Source: Oscillospiraceae bacterium (GTDB taxonomy: Bacteria; Bacillota; Clostridia; Oscillospirales; Ruminococcaceae). Taken from it: DNA of 64,000 bases. Below the pieces are notes generated by a model. The model was given only the letters and a program-made list of their open reading frames with translations, had not been told where the DNA came from and made no database searches. The position numbers and the translations under genes are program-made. Position 1 is the first letter of the stretch, and every line of letters starts with the position of its first letter. Positions 33,999 to 42,826 of this stretch are shown here, in pieces. The DNA lies in assembly GCA_009777725.1 (NCBI GenBank), contig WRLG01000008.1, forward strand, positions 1-64,000, given 5' to 3'.

Positions 33999-35617
33999 GC
34001 GGCTCTGAACGCGCACCCCACCGAAGTCTTTTTAAAGCCTGCGGTCTGACGGACAGTCAGCTTAAAAAGCCTTTAATAGGGATTGTGAATTCCTTTAACG
34101 AGGTAGTACCGGGGCATACCGAGCTTCAAACTATAGCGCGCGCTGTTAAAGATGGTGTTTTGGCAAGCGGGGGAACTCCCTTGGAGTTTAACACCATCGG
34201 CGTTTGCGATGGGATTGCTATGGGGCACGAGGGGATGAAATATTCCCTCGTTTCCAGAGAAATCATTGCGGACAGCGTTGAAATTATGGCGAAAGCCCAT
34301 TGCTTTGACGGATTGGTATTTATTCCGAATTGCGATAAAATCGTACCCGGTATGCTGATGGCGGCGGCAAGGCTTAACCTCCCTTCCGTATTTGTTTCGG
34401 GCGGTCCTATGTTGTCTTTGGACGGCATGGATTTGAACAGTGTGTTTGAAGCGGTCGGCAGGCATAAAGCAGGGAACTGCACGGATGAGGAATTAAGCTA
34501 TATTGAGGAGAACGCCTGCCCCACCTGCGGCTCATGCTCAGGGATGTTCACCGCTAATTCGATGAACTGCCTTTGCGAGGCTCTGGGGATGGCTCTTAAC
34601 GGTAACGGGACGATTCCCGCCGTCTTTTCGGCGCGTAAACGGCTTGCCAAGCAAGCGGGGGAGCAGGTTATGGCTCTTTTGCGCGCTGATATACGCCCGC
34701 TTGATATTATGACCGAAACCGCGTTTCATAATGCTTTAACGGTGGATATGGCATTGGGCTGTTCTACAAATTCTATTTTGCATTTAGCGGCAATCGCGCA
34801 TGAAGCAAAGGTTAATTTTGACTTGAAAACCGTAAACGAAATAAGCGAAAAAACGCCTAACCTGTGCCACTTAGCCCCCGCCGGAGCGCATCATATGCAG
34901 GATTTATACAGCGCGGGCGGGGTTTATGCCGTAATGAATGAGGTTAAGGAATTGCTCAACTTAGATGCTTTGACGGTTACGGGGAATTTGGTTTGCGATA
35001 ATATAGCGGCTTCTCAAAGAAAAGGGGACGAAGTCATCAGAAGCTTCGCTTCGCCTTATTCAAAAACGGGCGGGCTTGCGGTTCTTTTCGGGAACTTAGC
35101 ACCCGACGGCGCGGTTGTAAAGCGGAGCGCGGTAGCTCCCGAAATGCTTAAATACAGCGGGAAAGCGCGGGTTTTTGACAGCGAGGAATCGGCGATTGAA
35201 GCAATTTACGGCAAAAAAATCCAAAAGGGCGATGTTGTCGTGATTCGCTATGAAGGTCCGTCCGGCGGTCCCGGTATGAGGGAGATGCTCTCTCCGACTT
35301 CGGCGATTGCGGGAATGGGTCTTGATAAAGATGTTGCGCTGATAACGGACGGGCGTTTCTCGGGCGCGACACGCGGCGCGGCAATCGGTCATATCTCACC
35401 CGAAGCCGCGCGCGGCGGAGCGATAGCCTATGTAAATGAGGGAGATATGATTAGCATAGATATTCCGAATTACAGCATTAACCTTGATGTTAGCTCCGAG
35501 GAGCTTGAAAGCCGTAAAAAAAATGCACGGCTTAAAGAAGCGGCTGTTCTGAGCGGCTATCTTGCGCGTTATCAAAAGGCTGTATTAAGCGCGGATAAGG
35601 GGGCAATCGTGTGCTGA
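33986..35617 (+). CDS. ilvD: dihydroxy-acid dehydratase
   Basis: 543 residues, beginning [15 protein letters not shown] after a short leader. Iron-sulfur Cys residues lie in [10 protein letters not shown] and [32 protein letters not shown] is also typical. It makes the 2-oxo acids of the pathway and needs an oxygen-sensitive cluster, in keeping with an anaerobe. Overlaps ilvC and ilvA at its two ends, so the operon is translated in a coupled way. Confidence 0.96.
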   Translation: MAEVSGSERAPHRSLFKACGLTDSQLKKPLIGIVNSFNEVVPGHTELQTIARAVKDGVLASGGTPLEFNTIGVCDGIAMGHEGMKYSLVSREIIADSVEIMAKAHCFDGLVFIPNCDKIVPGMLMAAARLNLPSVFVSGGPMLSLDGMDLNSVFEAVGRHKAGNCTDEELSYIEENACPTCGSCSGMFTANSMNCLCEALGMALNGNGTIPAVFSARKRLAKQAGEQVMALLRADIRPLDIMTETAFHNALTVDMALGCSTNSILHLAAIAHEAKVNFDLKTVNEISEKTPNLCHLAPAGAHHMQDLYSAGGVYAVMNEVKELLNLDALTVTGNLVCDNIAASQRKGDEVIRSFASPYSKTGGLAVLFGNLAPDGAVVKRSAVAPEMLKYSGKARVFDSEESAIEAIYGKKIQKGDVVVIRYEGPSGGPGMREMLSPTSAIAGMGLDKDVALITDGRFSGATRGAAIGHISPEAARGGAIAYVNEGDMISIDIPNYSINLDVSSEELESRKKNARLKEAAVLSGYLARYQKAVLSADKGAIVC

Positions 35618-36816
35618 ACATTCAAGATATTGAAAAAGCCGCTACGCGCTTAAACGGTGTGCTCCTTAAAACGCCCTTGCAGCGTTCCAGCACTTTTTCG
35701 CAGATGGCGGGTTGCGAGGTTTATTTAAAATGCGAAAACTTGCAAAAAACGGGCTCTTTTAAAATAAGAGGGGCGTATAATAAAATCAGCGAAATACAGG
35801 AACAGGGCAAAACCGAAGCCGTTGTTGCGTCAAGCGCGGGAAATCACGCGCAGGGCGTGGCTTTCGCCGCTTCTAAGCTTGGTGTAAAGGCTACTATTGT
35901 TATGCCCAAAACCACTCCGATTGCAAAGATTAAGGCAACGGAGGGTTACGGCGCGCAGGTTCGCCTTCATGGTGCGTGTTACGATGATGCTTATAAAAAA
36001 GCAATGGAAATCCACAAGGAAACTAAGGCGGAATTTATCCACCCTTTTAACGACCCGACCGTTATAGCAGGGCAGGGGACGATTGGGTATGATATACTGG
36101 AATCGTTGCCGAATGTGGATATAGTGTTTGTTCCGGCGGGCGGCGGCGGGCTTTTGGCGGGTATGGCTTTTTACCTCAAAAATATAAACCCGCGAATTAA
36201 AGTTATCGGCGTTCAAGCTGAGGGAGCGGCGGCTATTAAGCAATCGTTTTATGAGAAAAAGCTTGTTGCTCTGCCAAACGTAAATACGATTGCCGATGGC
36301 ATTGCCGTGAAAGAACCCGGCGATATAACGACGGGAATCATCAGCGAATACGCGGACGATGTTGTCACCGTAAGCGATGCTGAAATTTCCTCGGCAATAT
36401 TATATCTCCTTGAACGGTGCAAACTTATGGTTGAGCCGGCGGGAGCGGCTTCTTTGGCGGCTGTTTTGGGCGGCAAGGCGGACGTTGCGGGGAAACGCTG
36501 TGCTTGCATATTGTCGGGCGGCAATATTGACGTTAGCTTTATTCACAGGATTATTGATATAGGGCTTGTAGCGCGCAAACGCAAGCTGAAGTTCAGAACC
36601 GTTATGCCGGATATTCCGGGAAGCCTTGAAAATTTCGCTAAAATAATGGCGGGCAATTATGCCAACATTGTCAGAGTGCAGTTTGACCGCATGAGCGCGG
36701 ACCTTGACCCGCACGAAGTAATCCTGCATATCGCCTGCGAGGTCGGCGATGAAAAACACGGCGAAAAAGTTGTTTTAAGCCTAGAAAAAAATGGGTATAA
36801 GGTTATTATGGAGTAA
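35611..36816 (+). CDS. ilvA: threonine ammonia-lyase (deaminase)
   Basis: 401 residues from GTG at 35611, overlapping the ilvD stop by 7 bases. PLP lysine in [12 protein letters not shown], glycine loop [10 protein letters not shown], and a C-terminal ACT-like segment from about 325 ([18 protein letters not shown]). It makes 2-oxobutanoate for isoleucine. The single short regulatory domain matches the 400-residue class (as in clostridial TdcB/IlvA), whose control can be by isoleucine or by nucleotides. Confidence 0.92.
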   Translation: MLNIQDIEKAATRLNGVLLKTPLQRSSTFSQMAGCEVYLKCENLQKTGSFKIRGAYNKISEIQEQGKTEAVVASSAGNHAQGVAFAASKLGVKATIVMPKTTPIAKIKATEGYGAQVRLHGACYDDAYKKAMEIHKETKAEFIHPFNDPTVIAGQGTIGYDILESLPNVDIVFVPAGGGGLLAGMAFYLKNINPRIKVIGVQAEGAAAIKQSFYEKKLVALPNVNTIADGIAVKEPGDITTGIISEYADDVVTVSDAEISSAILYLLERCKLMVEPAGAASLAAVLGGKADVAGKRCACILSGGNIDVSFIHRIIDIGLVARKRKLKFRTVMPDIPGSLENFAKIMAGNYANIVRVQFDRMSADLDPHEVILHIACEVGDEKHGEKVVLSLEKNGYKVIME

Positions 36817-36820
36817 TGAT

Positions 36821-37738
36821 ATGATTTATACTGTTACGTTCAATCCGGCTCTCGACTATACGGCGAGGCTCGGCACTTTCAAGCTGGGAGAAATCAACCG
36901 CACGCTGAGCGGGAGCATTTCTGTCGGCGGTAAAGGAATCAACGTGTCGCGGATGCTCTCGATTCTGGGGCATGAAAATGTCGCTATGGGTTTCGCGGCG
37001 GGCTTTACCGGGGAGGAAATCGTAAGAATCGTTAAGGCTTCGGGGTTCGGCTGTGACTTTATCATGGTTGAGGAAGGGCTTTCGCGGATTAACGTAAAGC
37101 TGATGATGGAGAGTGAAACGGAGATTAACGGGCGCGGACCTGTTGTTGAAGATAAGCATATCCATAAGCTTGAAGTTATGCTTGAAAAGCTGACTGAGGG
37201 TGATGTGCTGATTTTAGCGGGCAGTGTCCCCCCCTCCGTGAGTTTGAGCGTGTATGGGAGAATTTTATCCTCGGTTGCTTCAAAGGGGGTTCTCACCGTT
37301 GTCGATGCGGAGGGCGGACTTCTTACGAAATCCTTGGAATATAAGCCCTTCTTGATAAAACCCAACATAAAGGAGCTAAGCGGTCTTTTTAAAAACGCGG
37401 CTATAGCGGATAAGGACACGGCGGTAGTGTATGCGCGCTTATTGCGCGAGCTGGGGGCAAGGAATATTTTGACATCTATGGCGGGGGACGGCGCGGTGTT
37501 GCTGACTGAGTGCGGTCATGTAATAAAGTGCGCGGCTCCTAAGGGTGCTGTAGTCAGCTCGGTGGGCGCGGGCGATGCGATGACGGCGGGGTTTATTGCC
37601 GGATGGCTTCAAACAAAGGATTATGAATATGCCTTACGCTTAGGGATTGCCGCCGGAAGTGCGTCCGCCTTTTCTAAAAACGGCTTGGATAAGGCTGATG
37701 TTGATAAAATGATGTTTAACGCAGTTCTGGAGGAATAA
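36821..37738 (+). CDS. 1-phosphofructokinase family sugar kinase (FruK/PfkB)
   Basis: 305 residues with the two PfkB signatures: GGKGINVSRML near the N-terminus and SVGAGDAMTAGF near 245 with the catalytic Asp. The start YTVTFNPALDYTARL is FruK/LacC-like (1-phosphofructokinase or tagatose-6-phosphate kinase). No PTS genes adjoin, so the substrate is not fixed. ATG at 36821, 4 bases after the ilvA stop. Confidence 0.85.
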   Translation: MIYTVTFNPALDYTARLGTFKLGEINRTLSGSISVGGKGINVSRMLSILGHENVAMGFAAGFTGEEIVRIVKASGFGCDFIMVEEGLSRINVKLMMESETEINGRGPVVEDKHIHKLEVMLEKLTEGDVLILAGSVPPSVSLSVYGRILSSVASKGVLTVVDAEGGLLTKSLEYKPFLIKPNIKELSGLFKNAAIADKDTAVVYARLLRELGARNILTSMAGDGAVLLTECGHVIKCAAPKGAVVSSVGAGDAMTAGFIAGWLQTKDYEYALRLGIAAGSASAFSKNGLDKADVDKMMFNAVLEE

Positions 37739-37740
37739 GC

Positions 37741-38913
37741 TTGAAGGAAGTAATACTTATAAAGGAAGGCGAAATAGCCTTAAAGGGTCTGAACAAATCG
37801 GGCTTTGAGGACGCTTTTATCCGAAATTTAAAGCGCAGGCTTAATCCTCTGGGGGAGCTTGACTATAAAAAGGCTCAGTCAACCATAACGGTTTCGCCGC
37901 GCGGGGAAGATGTTGACATTGACGAGGCGGTGAGCCGTTCCTTAAAGGTTTTCGGCGCGGCGGCTGTTTGCAGGGCGGCGGCAGTCCCCAAGGATTTTGA
38001 GGAGCTTTGCGGATTTGCAATTGATTATATCGGCGAGGCGGTTGAAGCCGTCAAAACCTTTAAGGTCGAGGCTAAACGCGCGGATAAAAAATACCCGCTC
38101 AAATCGCCGGAAATCTGCGCGGAGCTGGGGGGCAGGATTTTGAATGCTTACCCTCATTTAAGCGTTGACGTGAAAAACCCCGGCGTGATTATTAACGTGG
38201 AAATACGCGATAACAACGCTTTTATACATGCGGGAAACATTACCGCCGCCGGAGGGATTCCCGTAGGCACTTCCGGGAAAGCACTTATACTTTTATCGGG
38301 CGGTATTGACAGCCCCGTTGCGGCTTATATGTCGGCTAAAAGGGGAGTGCGCCTTTGGGCTGTGCATTTCGAGTCGCCGCCTTATACATCGGAGCGCGCA
38401 AAGCTTAAAGCGGAGCGGCTTTGCGAGAAGCTTTCGGTTTGGTGCGGAAGCATAACTCTCTTTTACGTATCGCTTACAGAGGTTCAAGAGGCTATGCGCG
38501 AAAATTGCCCCGAAGAATTTCAGACATTGCTGCTCCGCCGGATTATGGTGGATATAGCACAAAGAATAGCGGAGCAATACGAGCTTCAAGCTTTAGTTAC
38601 GGGAGAAAGCATAGGTCAGGTCGCGAGCCAGACCATGCACGCGATAGCTTGCACCGATGCCGTAAGCAGATACCCGATATTCCGCCCCCTTATAGGCATG
38701 GATAAAATTGAGATTATAAAATTAGCGAGAATGATTGAAACCTATGATATTTCGGTTGAGCCGTATGAAGATTGCTGTACCGTTTTTACTCCGCGGCATC
38801 CTAAAATACGTCCTGTTTTAAGCGAGGTTGAAGCCGCGCAGAGCAAATTTGATTTTGAACCGCTCATAAAAAAAGCAATGGATAATATTGAGCAAAAACG
38901 GATAATATTGTAA
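37741..38913 (+). CDS. thiI: tRNA 4-thiouridine synthase / sulfur carrier protein ThiI
   Basis: 390 residues from TTG at 37741. N-terminal ferredoxin-like and THUMP domains (about 1-165), then the PP-loop ILLSGGIDSPVAAYMSAKRG, and the C-terminal catalytic Cys region DCCTVFTPRHP. It transfers sulfur to U8 of tRNA. No rhodanese domain, as in other Firmicutes. It starts 2 bases after the sugar kinase. Confidence 0.94.
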   Translation: MKEVILIKEGEIALKGLNKSGFEDAFIRNLKRRLNPLGELDYKKAQSTITVSPRGEDVDIDEAVSRSLKVFGAAAVCRAAAVPKDFEELCGFAIDYIGEAVEAVKTFKVEAKRADKKYPLKSPEICAELGGRILNAYPHLSVDVKNPGVIINVEIRDNNAFIHAGNITAAGGIPVGTSGKALILLSGGIDSPVAAYMSAKRGVRLWAVHFESPPYTSERAKLKAERLCEKLSVWCGSITLFYVSLTEVQEAMRENCPEEFQTLLLRRIMVDIAQRIAEQYELQALVTGESIGQVASQTMHAIACTDAVSRYPIFRPLIGMDKIEIIKLARMIETYDISVEPYEDCCTVFTPRHPKIRPVLSEVEAAQSKFDFEPLIKKAMDNIEQKRIIL

Positions 38914-38981
38914 AATAACACAACGCAAGCGGGTATATTTTGTTAATTACTATAAAATATTTCATAAATATTTCATAAATA

Positions 38982-39011
38982 TTGACACCGTTAGTATAAA
39001 TATGCTATAAT
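38982..39011 (+). promoter_or_regulatory. sigma-A promoter of the hydrogenase-like chemoreceptor gene
   Basis: TTGACA, 18-base spacer, TATAAT, about 38 bases before the ATG at 39049. Confidence 0.7.
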
Positions 39012-39048
39012 GTTTCATATTTATACTTGCCGAAAGCGAGGGATGTTT

Positions 39049-40965
39049 ATGGTTACATATATTTCTGAAAAGTGCGTAGGCTGTAATTCATGTATACGCG
39101 CCTGCCCTGTTCACGGTGCAAACGCGCAGGAGGTTAGGGCTGACGGTACGCAAGGCATAAAGATTGACCAAAATGAGTGCATAAAATGCGGGAACTGCAT
39201 TAAAGCCTGCTCCCAGCACCAAGCGCGGGGCTATGAGGACGATACGGAGCAGTTTTTTAAGGATTTGAAAAGGGGCTCGCAAATTGCCGTTATAGTAGCT
39301 CCGGCAATCAAAATCGCCTTTGACGGTTGGTGGAGGCATGTTTGCCAGTGGCTGCGGGGGCAGGGCGCGAAATACGTATACGATGTGTCTTGGGGCGCGG
39401 ATATATGCACTTGGGCGCATCTTAAATACCTTAAAAAGAACCCGGGAGCAAAGGTCATTTCACAGCCCTGCGCCGCTATCGTTAATTATGCGGAACTGCA
39501 CCAGCCGGAGCTTCTTCAGCATATGTCGCCTATCCACAGCCCTATGCTTTGCACGGCTGTTTTTATCAAGAAAAAGTACGGGGGCGGTGTAAAGGTCGCG
39601 GCTTTGTCACCTTGTATTGCGAAAAAAGATGAATTTAACTCAACGGGTCTTGTAAACTATAATGTAACCTTTGAAAAGCTTGCCGAATACATAGATAAAA
39701 ATGCTAACCTGCCCCGCAGCGGGAGAAGCGAATTTGAGTTTGATTACGCGCAGGGCAGGGAGGGTGCGGTTTATCCCCGTCCGGGCGGTTTAAAGGCAAA
39801 CTTGAAGTATCACGCTCCTACGCTTGACGTCATCAATTCGGAGGGCGACCATGTTTACAAGGTGCTTTCGGCTTATTTAAAAGAAAGCGCGGAAAAACGC
39901 CCCTCTGTTCTCGATGTTTTAAACTGCGGCTACGGCTGTAACAGCGGACCGGCGGTAGGCGCGGAATGTAGTGTTTTCCATGCGGAGAGCATTATGCAGA
40001 ACGTGGACCAGTTTATTTTGAGAAAATTTTCGTTTGGTCCTAAAAGCATAAAAACTACTCTGCGAAAATTTGACAGGATGTTAAAGCTTGAAGACTTCTG
40101 CCGCGGATACACCAACAGGGAAACCCAAAAACACATGCCTAACCAAGCGGAAATTGAGAAAATATTTTCAAGGCTGGGTAAGAAAACCAAGTTTGACAAG
40201 GAATTTAACTGCCTTGCCTGCGGCTATGATTCATGCAGGGATTTGGCTCTTGCCATAGCGCGCGGTATCGCGACAAATGATGACTGCACAAAATATAAGA
40301 ACTTCCTGCTTGAAGAAAATTCGGAAAAGGTTAGGGGAATGTTAAAAGATTTTGAAGTGATTGCCGCCGAGCTTAACGATGTGGTAAACGAACTGAGAAA
40401 GGACGTTGTACATGTTAAGAATGAGTCGCTGCGTATTGATACGCTCGGCTTGGAATGCGGAGACGGCATGAATTTTATCGATGACAATATCGCGGAATTA
40501 AAGCGGCTTTCGGTTAGCATAAAGGAAGCGATGACACTGATTGACAACAGCGTAGCCGGTTACTCCAAAATGTCGGAAAGCGTTGACGACATAGCGAAGC
40601 AGATTAATATTCTTGCTGTTAACGCTAATATTGAGGCGGTTCGCGCGGGTGCTGTGGGCAAGGGCTTCTCTGTTATTGCGACCGAGATAAGGAAGCTGTC
40701 ACAAACATCTCAGGAATCGGTGATTGATGCCGATACCTGCAATAATGAAATAAACGCCGCAACCGCTAATATTACCGAGATTATCGGATATATCAATAAT
40801 GCGGTTAATCTTCTTACCGATTCGGTCGTGAAGATGAGGGTTAATGTTGATGAAACCATTTCTCATGGTAAGTCGATTAACGAGGATATGGTTGACGTTG
40901 ACAAAATTACAGAAAACATTGCCTACCTTGTGGAAAAAACAAACGCGATTACAAGCAATCATTAG
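39049..40965 (+). CDS. soluble [FeFe]-hydrogenase-like chemoreceptor (ferredoxin, H-domain-like, 4Fe-4S and MCP signalling modules)
   Basis: 638 residues, no membrane segment. Order: two CxxCxxCxxxC clusters (about 7-60: CVGCNSCIRACP, CIKCGNCIKACS); a domain like the [FeFe]-hydrogenase large subunit (about 80-380); a Fes-type 4Fe-4S unit (about 387-420, CLACGYDSC); and a chemoreceptor signalling helix bundle (about 440-638, INILAVNANIEAVRAGAVGKGFSVIA). The three H-cluster loops are degenerate: ISQPCAA replaces TSCCP, SPCIAKKDE is close to the second loop, and LNCGYGCNSG is close to the third. So it probably senses redox state or H2/CO and does not evolve H2. Start ATG 39049 behind GAGGGA. Confidence 0.85.
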   Translation: MVTYISEKCVGCNSCIRACPVHGANAQEVRADGTQGIKIDQNECIKCGNCIKACSQHQARGYEDDTEQFFKDLKRGSQIAVIVAPAIKIAFDGWWRHVCQWLRGQGAKYVYDVSWGADICTWAHLKYLKKNPGAKVISQPCAAIVNYAELHQPELLQHMSPIHSPMLCTAVFIKKKYGGGVKVAALSPCIAKKDEFNSTGLVNYNVTFEKLAEYIDKNANLPRSGRSEFEFDYAQGREGAVYPRPGGLKANLKYHAPTLDVINSEGDHVYKVLSAYLKESAEKRPSVLDVLNCGYGCNSGPAVGAECSVFHAESIMQNVDQFILRKFSFGPKSIKTTLRKFDRMLKLEDFCRGYTNRETQKHMPNQAEIEKIFSRLGKKTKFDKEFNCLACGYDSCRDLALAIARGIATNDDCTKYKNFLLEENSEKVRGMLKDFEVIAAELNDVVNELRKDVVHVKNESLRIDTLGLECGDGMNFIDDNIAELKRLSVSIKEAMTLIDNSVAGYSKMSESVDDIAKQINILAVNANIEAVRAGAVGKGFSVIATEIRKLSQTSQESVIDADTCNNEINAATANITEIIGYINNAVNLLTDSVVKMRVNVDETISHGKSINEDMVDVDKITENIAYLVEKTNAITSNH

Positions 40966-40999
40966 CAGGTTTTTTTAAAGCTTTTAGGAGGTTGGGAGC

Positions 41000-41752
41000 A
41001 TGGTTGTGTTTATGAAACGGGTAATGCGCTTGTCGGTTTATTTAGTGGCGGCGGCAATTGCGGCGAGTGCTTTATCGTTGGGCGTTTTTGCCGAGAGCGG
41101 AGCGTCTCTGAACAGGAAAACGCTTAACATGCCGCTTGGTAAAAGCTTCACGCTAAAGGTTTCAAACGCGGGAGGGAACACTGTAAGCTGGTCTTCCTCC
41201 GATAAGTCGATTGCAACGGTGAACTCAAACGGCAGAGTTACCGCGCTTAAAAAGGGGAATGTCCGCATAGGGGCAAAGGTCGGCGATAGTATTCTGGTTT
41301 GCAGGATAAGGGTTATAGAACCGACTGCCCCCGCCTCTAAACCGCCCGTCAGTTCCGATGAAACGGCTGAAAGCTACGGGGAGGAGATGCTTAAACTGAT
41401 TAATGCCGAACGCAAAAAGGAGGAGGCATCTCCGCTTTCGCTTGATGAAACGCTTTGCAAAGCCGCAAACATTAGGGCGGAGGAGATTGCGCGCAGTTTC
41501 AGCCACCAAAGACCCGATGGCAAAGAATTTAAAACCGTTTTAACTGAGGTCGGGATTGAAACGAGCCTGCATATAGGGGAAAATATCTCGGCGGGCAGCA
41601 GTACCGCCAAGGATACCTTTGAGCGGTGGATGAAATCCCCTGGGCATAAAAGGAATATACTTACGGCTGATTATAAAAAGGTGGGAATCGGTTATTATTA
41701 CGATTCGGGCGGCAAGTATAAGTACTATTGGGTGCAGATATTTTCGGGATAA
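41000..41752 (+). CDS. secreted Big2 (Ig-like) plus CAP-domain protein
   Basis: 250 residues. Signal peptide (to about VFAESG), a Big2 Ig-like domain (about 35-105, VSWSSSDKSIATVNSNGRVTALKKG), a short Ala/Pro/Ser linker, and a CAP domain (about 125-250, MLKLINAERKKEEASPL, GENISAGS, WMKSPGHKRNIL, YYWVQIF). Big2 domains often bind cell wall or carbohydrate, so the protein is likely held at the surface. ATG at 41000 after AGGAGG; an ATG at 41012 is an alternative. Confidence 0.85.
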   Translation: MVVFMKRVMRLSVYLVAAAIAASALSLGVFAESGASLNRKTLNMPLGKSFTLKVSNAGGNTVSWSSSDKSIATVNSNGRVTALKKGNVRIGAKVGDSILVCRIRVIEPTAPASKPPVSSDETAESYGEEMLKLINAERKKEEASPLSLDETLCKAANIRAEEIARSFSHQRPDGKEFKTVLTEVGIETSLHIGENISAGSSTAKDTFERWMKSPGHKRNILTADYKKVGIGYYYDSGGKYKYYWVQIFSG

Positions 41753-41810
41753 GGGGCTGTAAACAAATAACCTTTACAGCTACCAATCCCGGCGAAAGGG
41801 CGGTAAAAGC

Positions 41811-42665
41811 ATGAAGTTTTTGATAATAACCGGTTTGTCCGGCGCGGGCAAATCCGGGGTAATAAACGCCCTTGAAGATATTGGATTTTACTGTATTGAC
41901 AATATACCGCCTCAGCTTATACCGACCTTTGCGGATATATGCCTGCAAGCTAAGGGGATGGATAAGGTAGCCATTGTCACCGATATACGCGGCGGCGAGT
42001 TGTTTTCGGATTTGGACGGTACAATCGAAAGCTTAAAATCAAGCGGTCTTGAAATATCGATTTTATTCTTAGATGCCGCCGATGAGGTTTTAATCAAGCG
42101 GTATAAAGAAACAAGGCGGAAGCATCCGCTTGACGAAAGGTCTCACGGAAGTTTGCAGGGTGCGGTTGATATGGAGCGGGAGCTTTTATCCTCGGTTCGG
42201 GATAAAGCCGATTACTATATTGATACCTCGGATTTTTCCTTGGGATTGCTGAAGGAGACGGTAATATCCTTGTTTTTGGAAAATCCGGGGAATTCAATGG
42301 TGGTAAAAATCATGTCATTCGGGTTTAAATACGGCAGTTCCAGAGAGGCGGATTTGGTTTTCGATGTCAGATGTCTGCCTAACCCGTTTTGGGTGGAGGA
42401 ACTGAAGCGACATACGGGGCTTGAAGACTGTGTCAGAGATTATGTTTTCAGCTTTGAGCAGTCAAAGGAGCTTTTAAAAAAGCTTCAGGATTTACTTGAT
42501 TTTTTAATTCCGCTGTATCTTAAAGAGGGAAAAACCCAGCTTGTGGCGGCATTCGGTTGCACGGGCGGGAAGCACCGCTCCGTTGCGTTCGCGGAGGTGA
42601 TTTACAGGTATCTTTCCGACAGGGGATTACGGTGCAGGATTAATCATAGGGATATACATGCTTGA
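41811..42665 (+). CDS. rapZ: RapZ/YvcJ-family nucleotide-binding protein
   Basis: 284 residues. Walker A GLSGAGKSG, IDNIPPQLIP, and the C-terminal domain motifs DVRCLPNPFW and GCTGGKHRSVAFAE. In E. coli RapZ targets the sRNA GlmZ for RNase E; in Firmicutes YvcJ is a GTPase/ATPase with a role in envelope or competence. In many Firmicutes it lies next to yvcK-whiA and near hprK/murB; here it stands alone, but hprK and murB are 8 kb away. A GCTGTAAA...TTTACAGC hairpin precedes it. Confidence 0.93.
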   Translation: MKFLIITGLSGAGKSGVINALEDIGFYCIDNIPPQLIPTFADICLQAKGMDKVAIVTDIRGGELFSDLDGTIESLKSSGLEISILFLDAADEVLIKRYKETRRKHPLDERSHGSLQGAVDMERELLSSVRDKADYYIDTSDFSLGLLKETVISLFLENPGNSMVVKIMSFGFKYGSSREADLVFDVRCLPNPFWVEELKRHTGLEDCVRDYVFSFEQSKELLKKLQDLLDFLIPLYLKEGKTQLVAAFGCTGGKHRSVAFAEVIYRYLSDRGLRCRINHRDIHA

Positions 42666-42722
42666 TGTAAGGAATAAGTCTGAATTATTAATAATCCTCT
42701 TAATAAAATTAATATTAATTTA

Positions 42723-42751
42723 TTGATTTACAGATAAAAGTATGTTAAAAT
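42723..42751 (+). promoter_or_regulatory. sigma-A promoter of the secreted repeat protein
   Basis: TTGATT, 17-base spacer, TAAAAT; the surrounding TATGTTAAAATATAGTTG is the same as before the CAP gene at 5708. Confidence 0.65.
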
Positions 42752-42826
42752 ATAGTTGGGGGCTTGCGTTCATTGGATTAATGTTAGGTGAACGCGGCTT
42801 CAGCTTTAGAATAAAGGAGGATTTTT

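Noticed and set aside
39049..40965. Catalytic [FeFe]-hydrogenase
   Set aside because: The first H-cluster loop (TSCCP) is absent and the third is altered, so H2 turnover is unlikely; it is annotated as a sensor.
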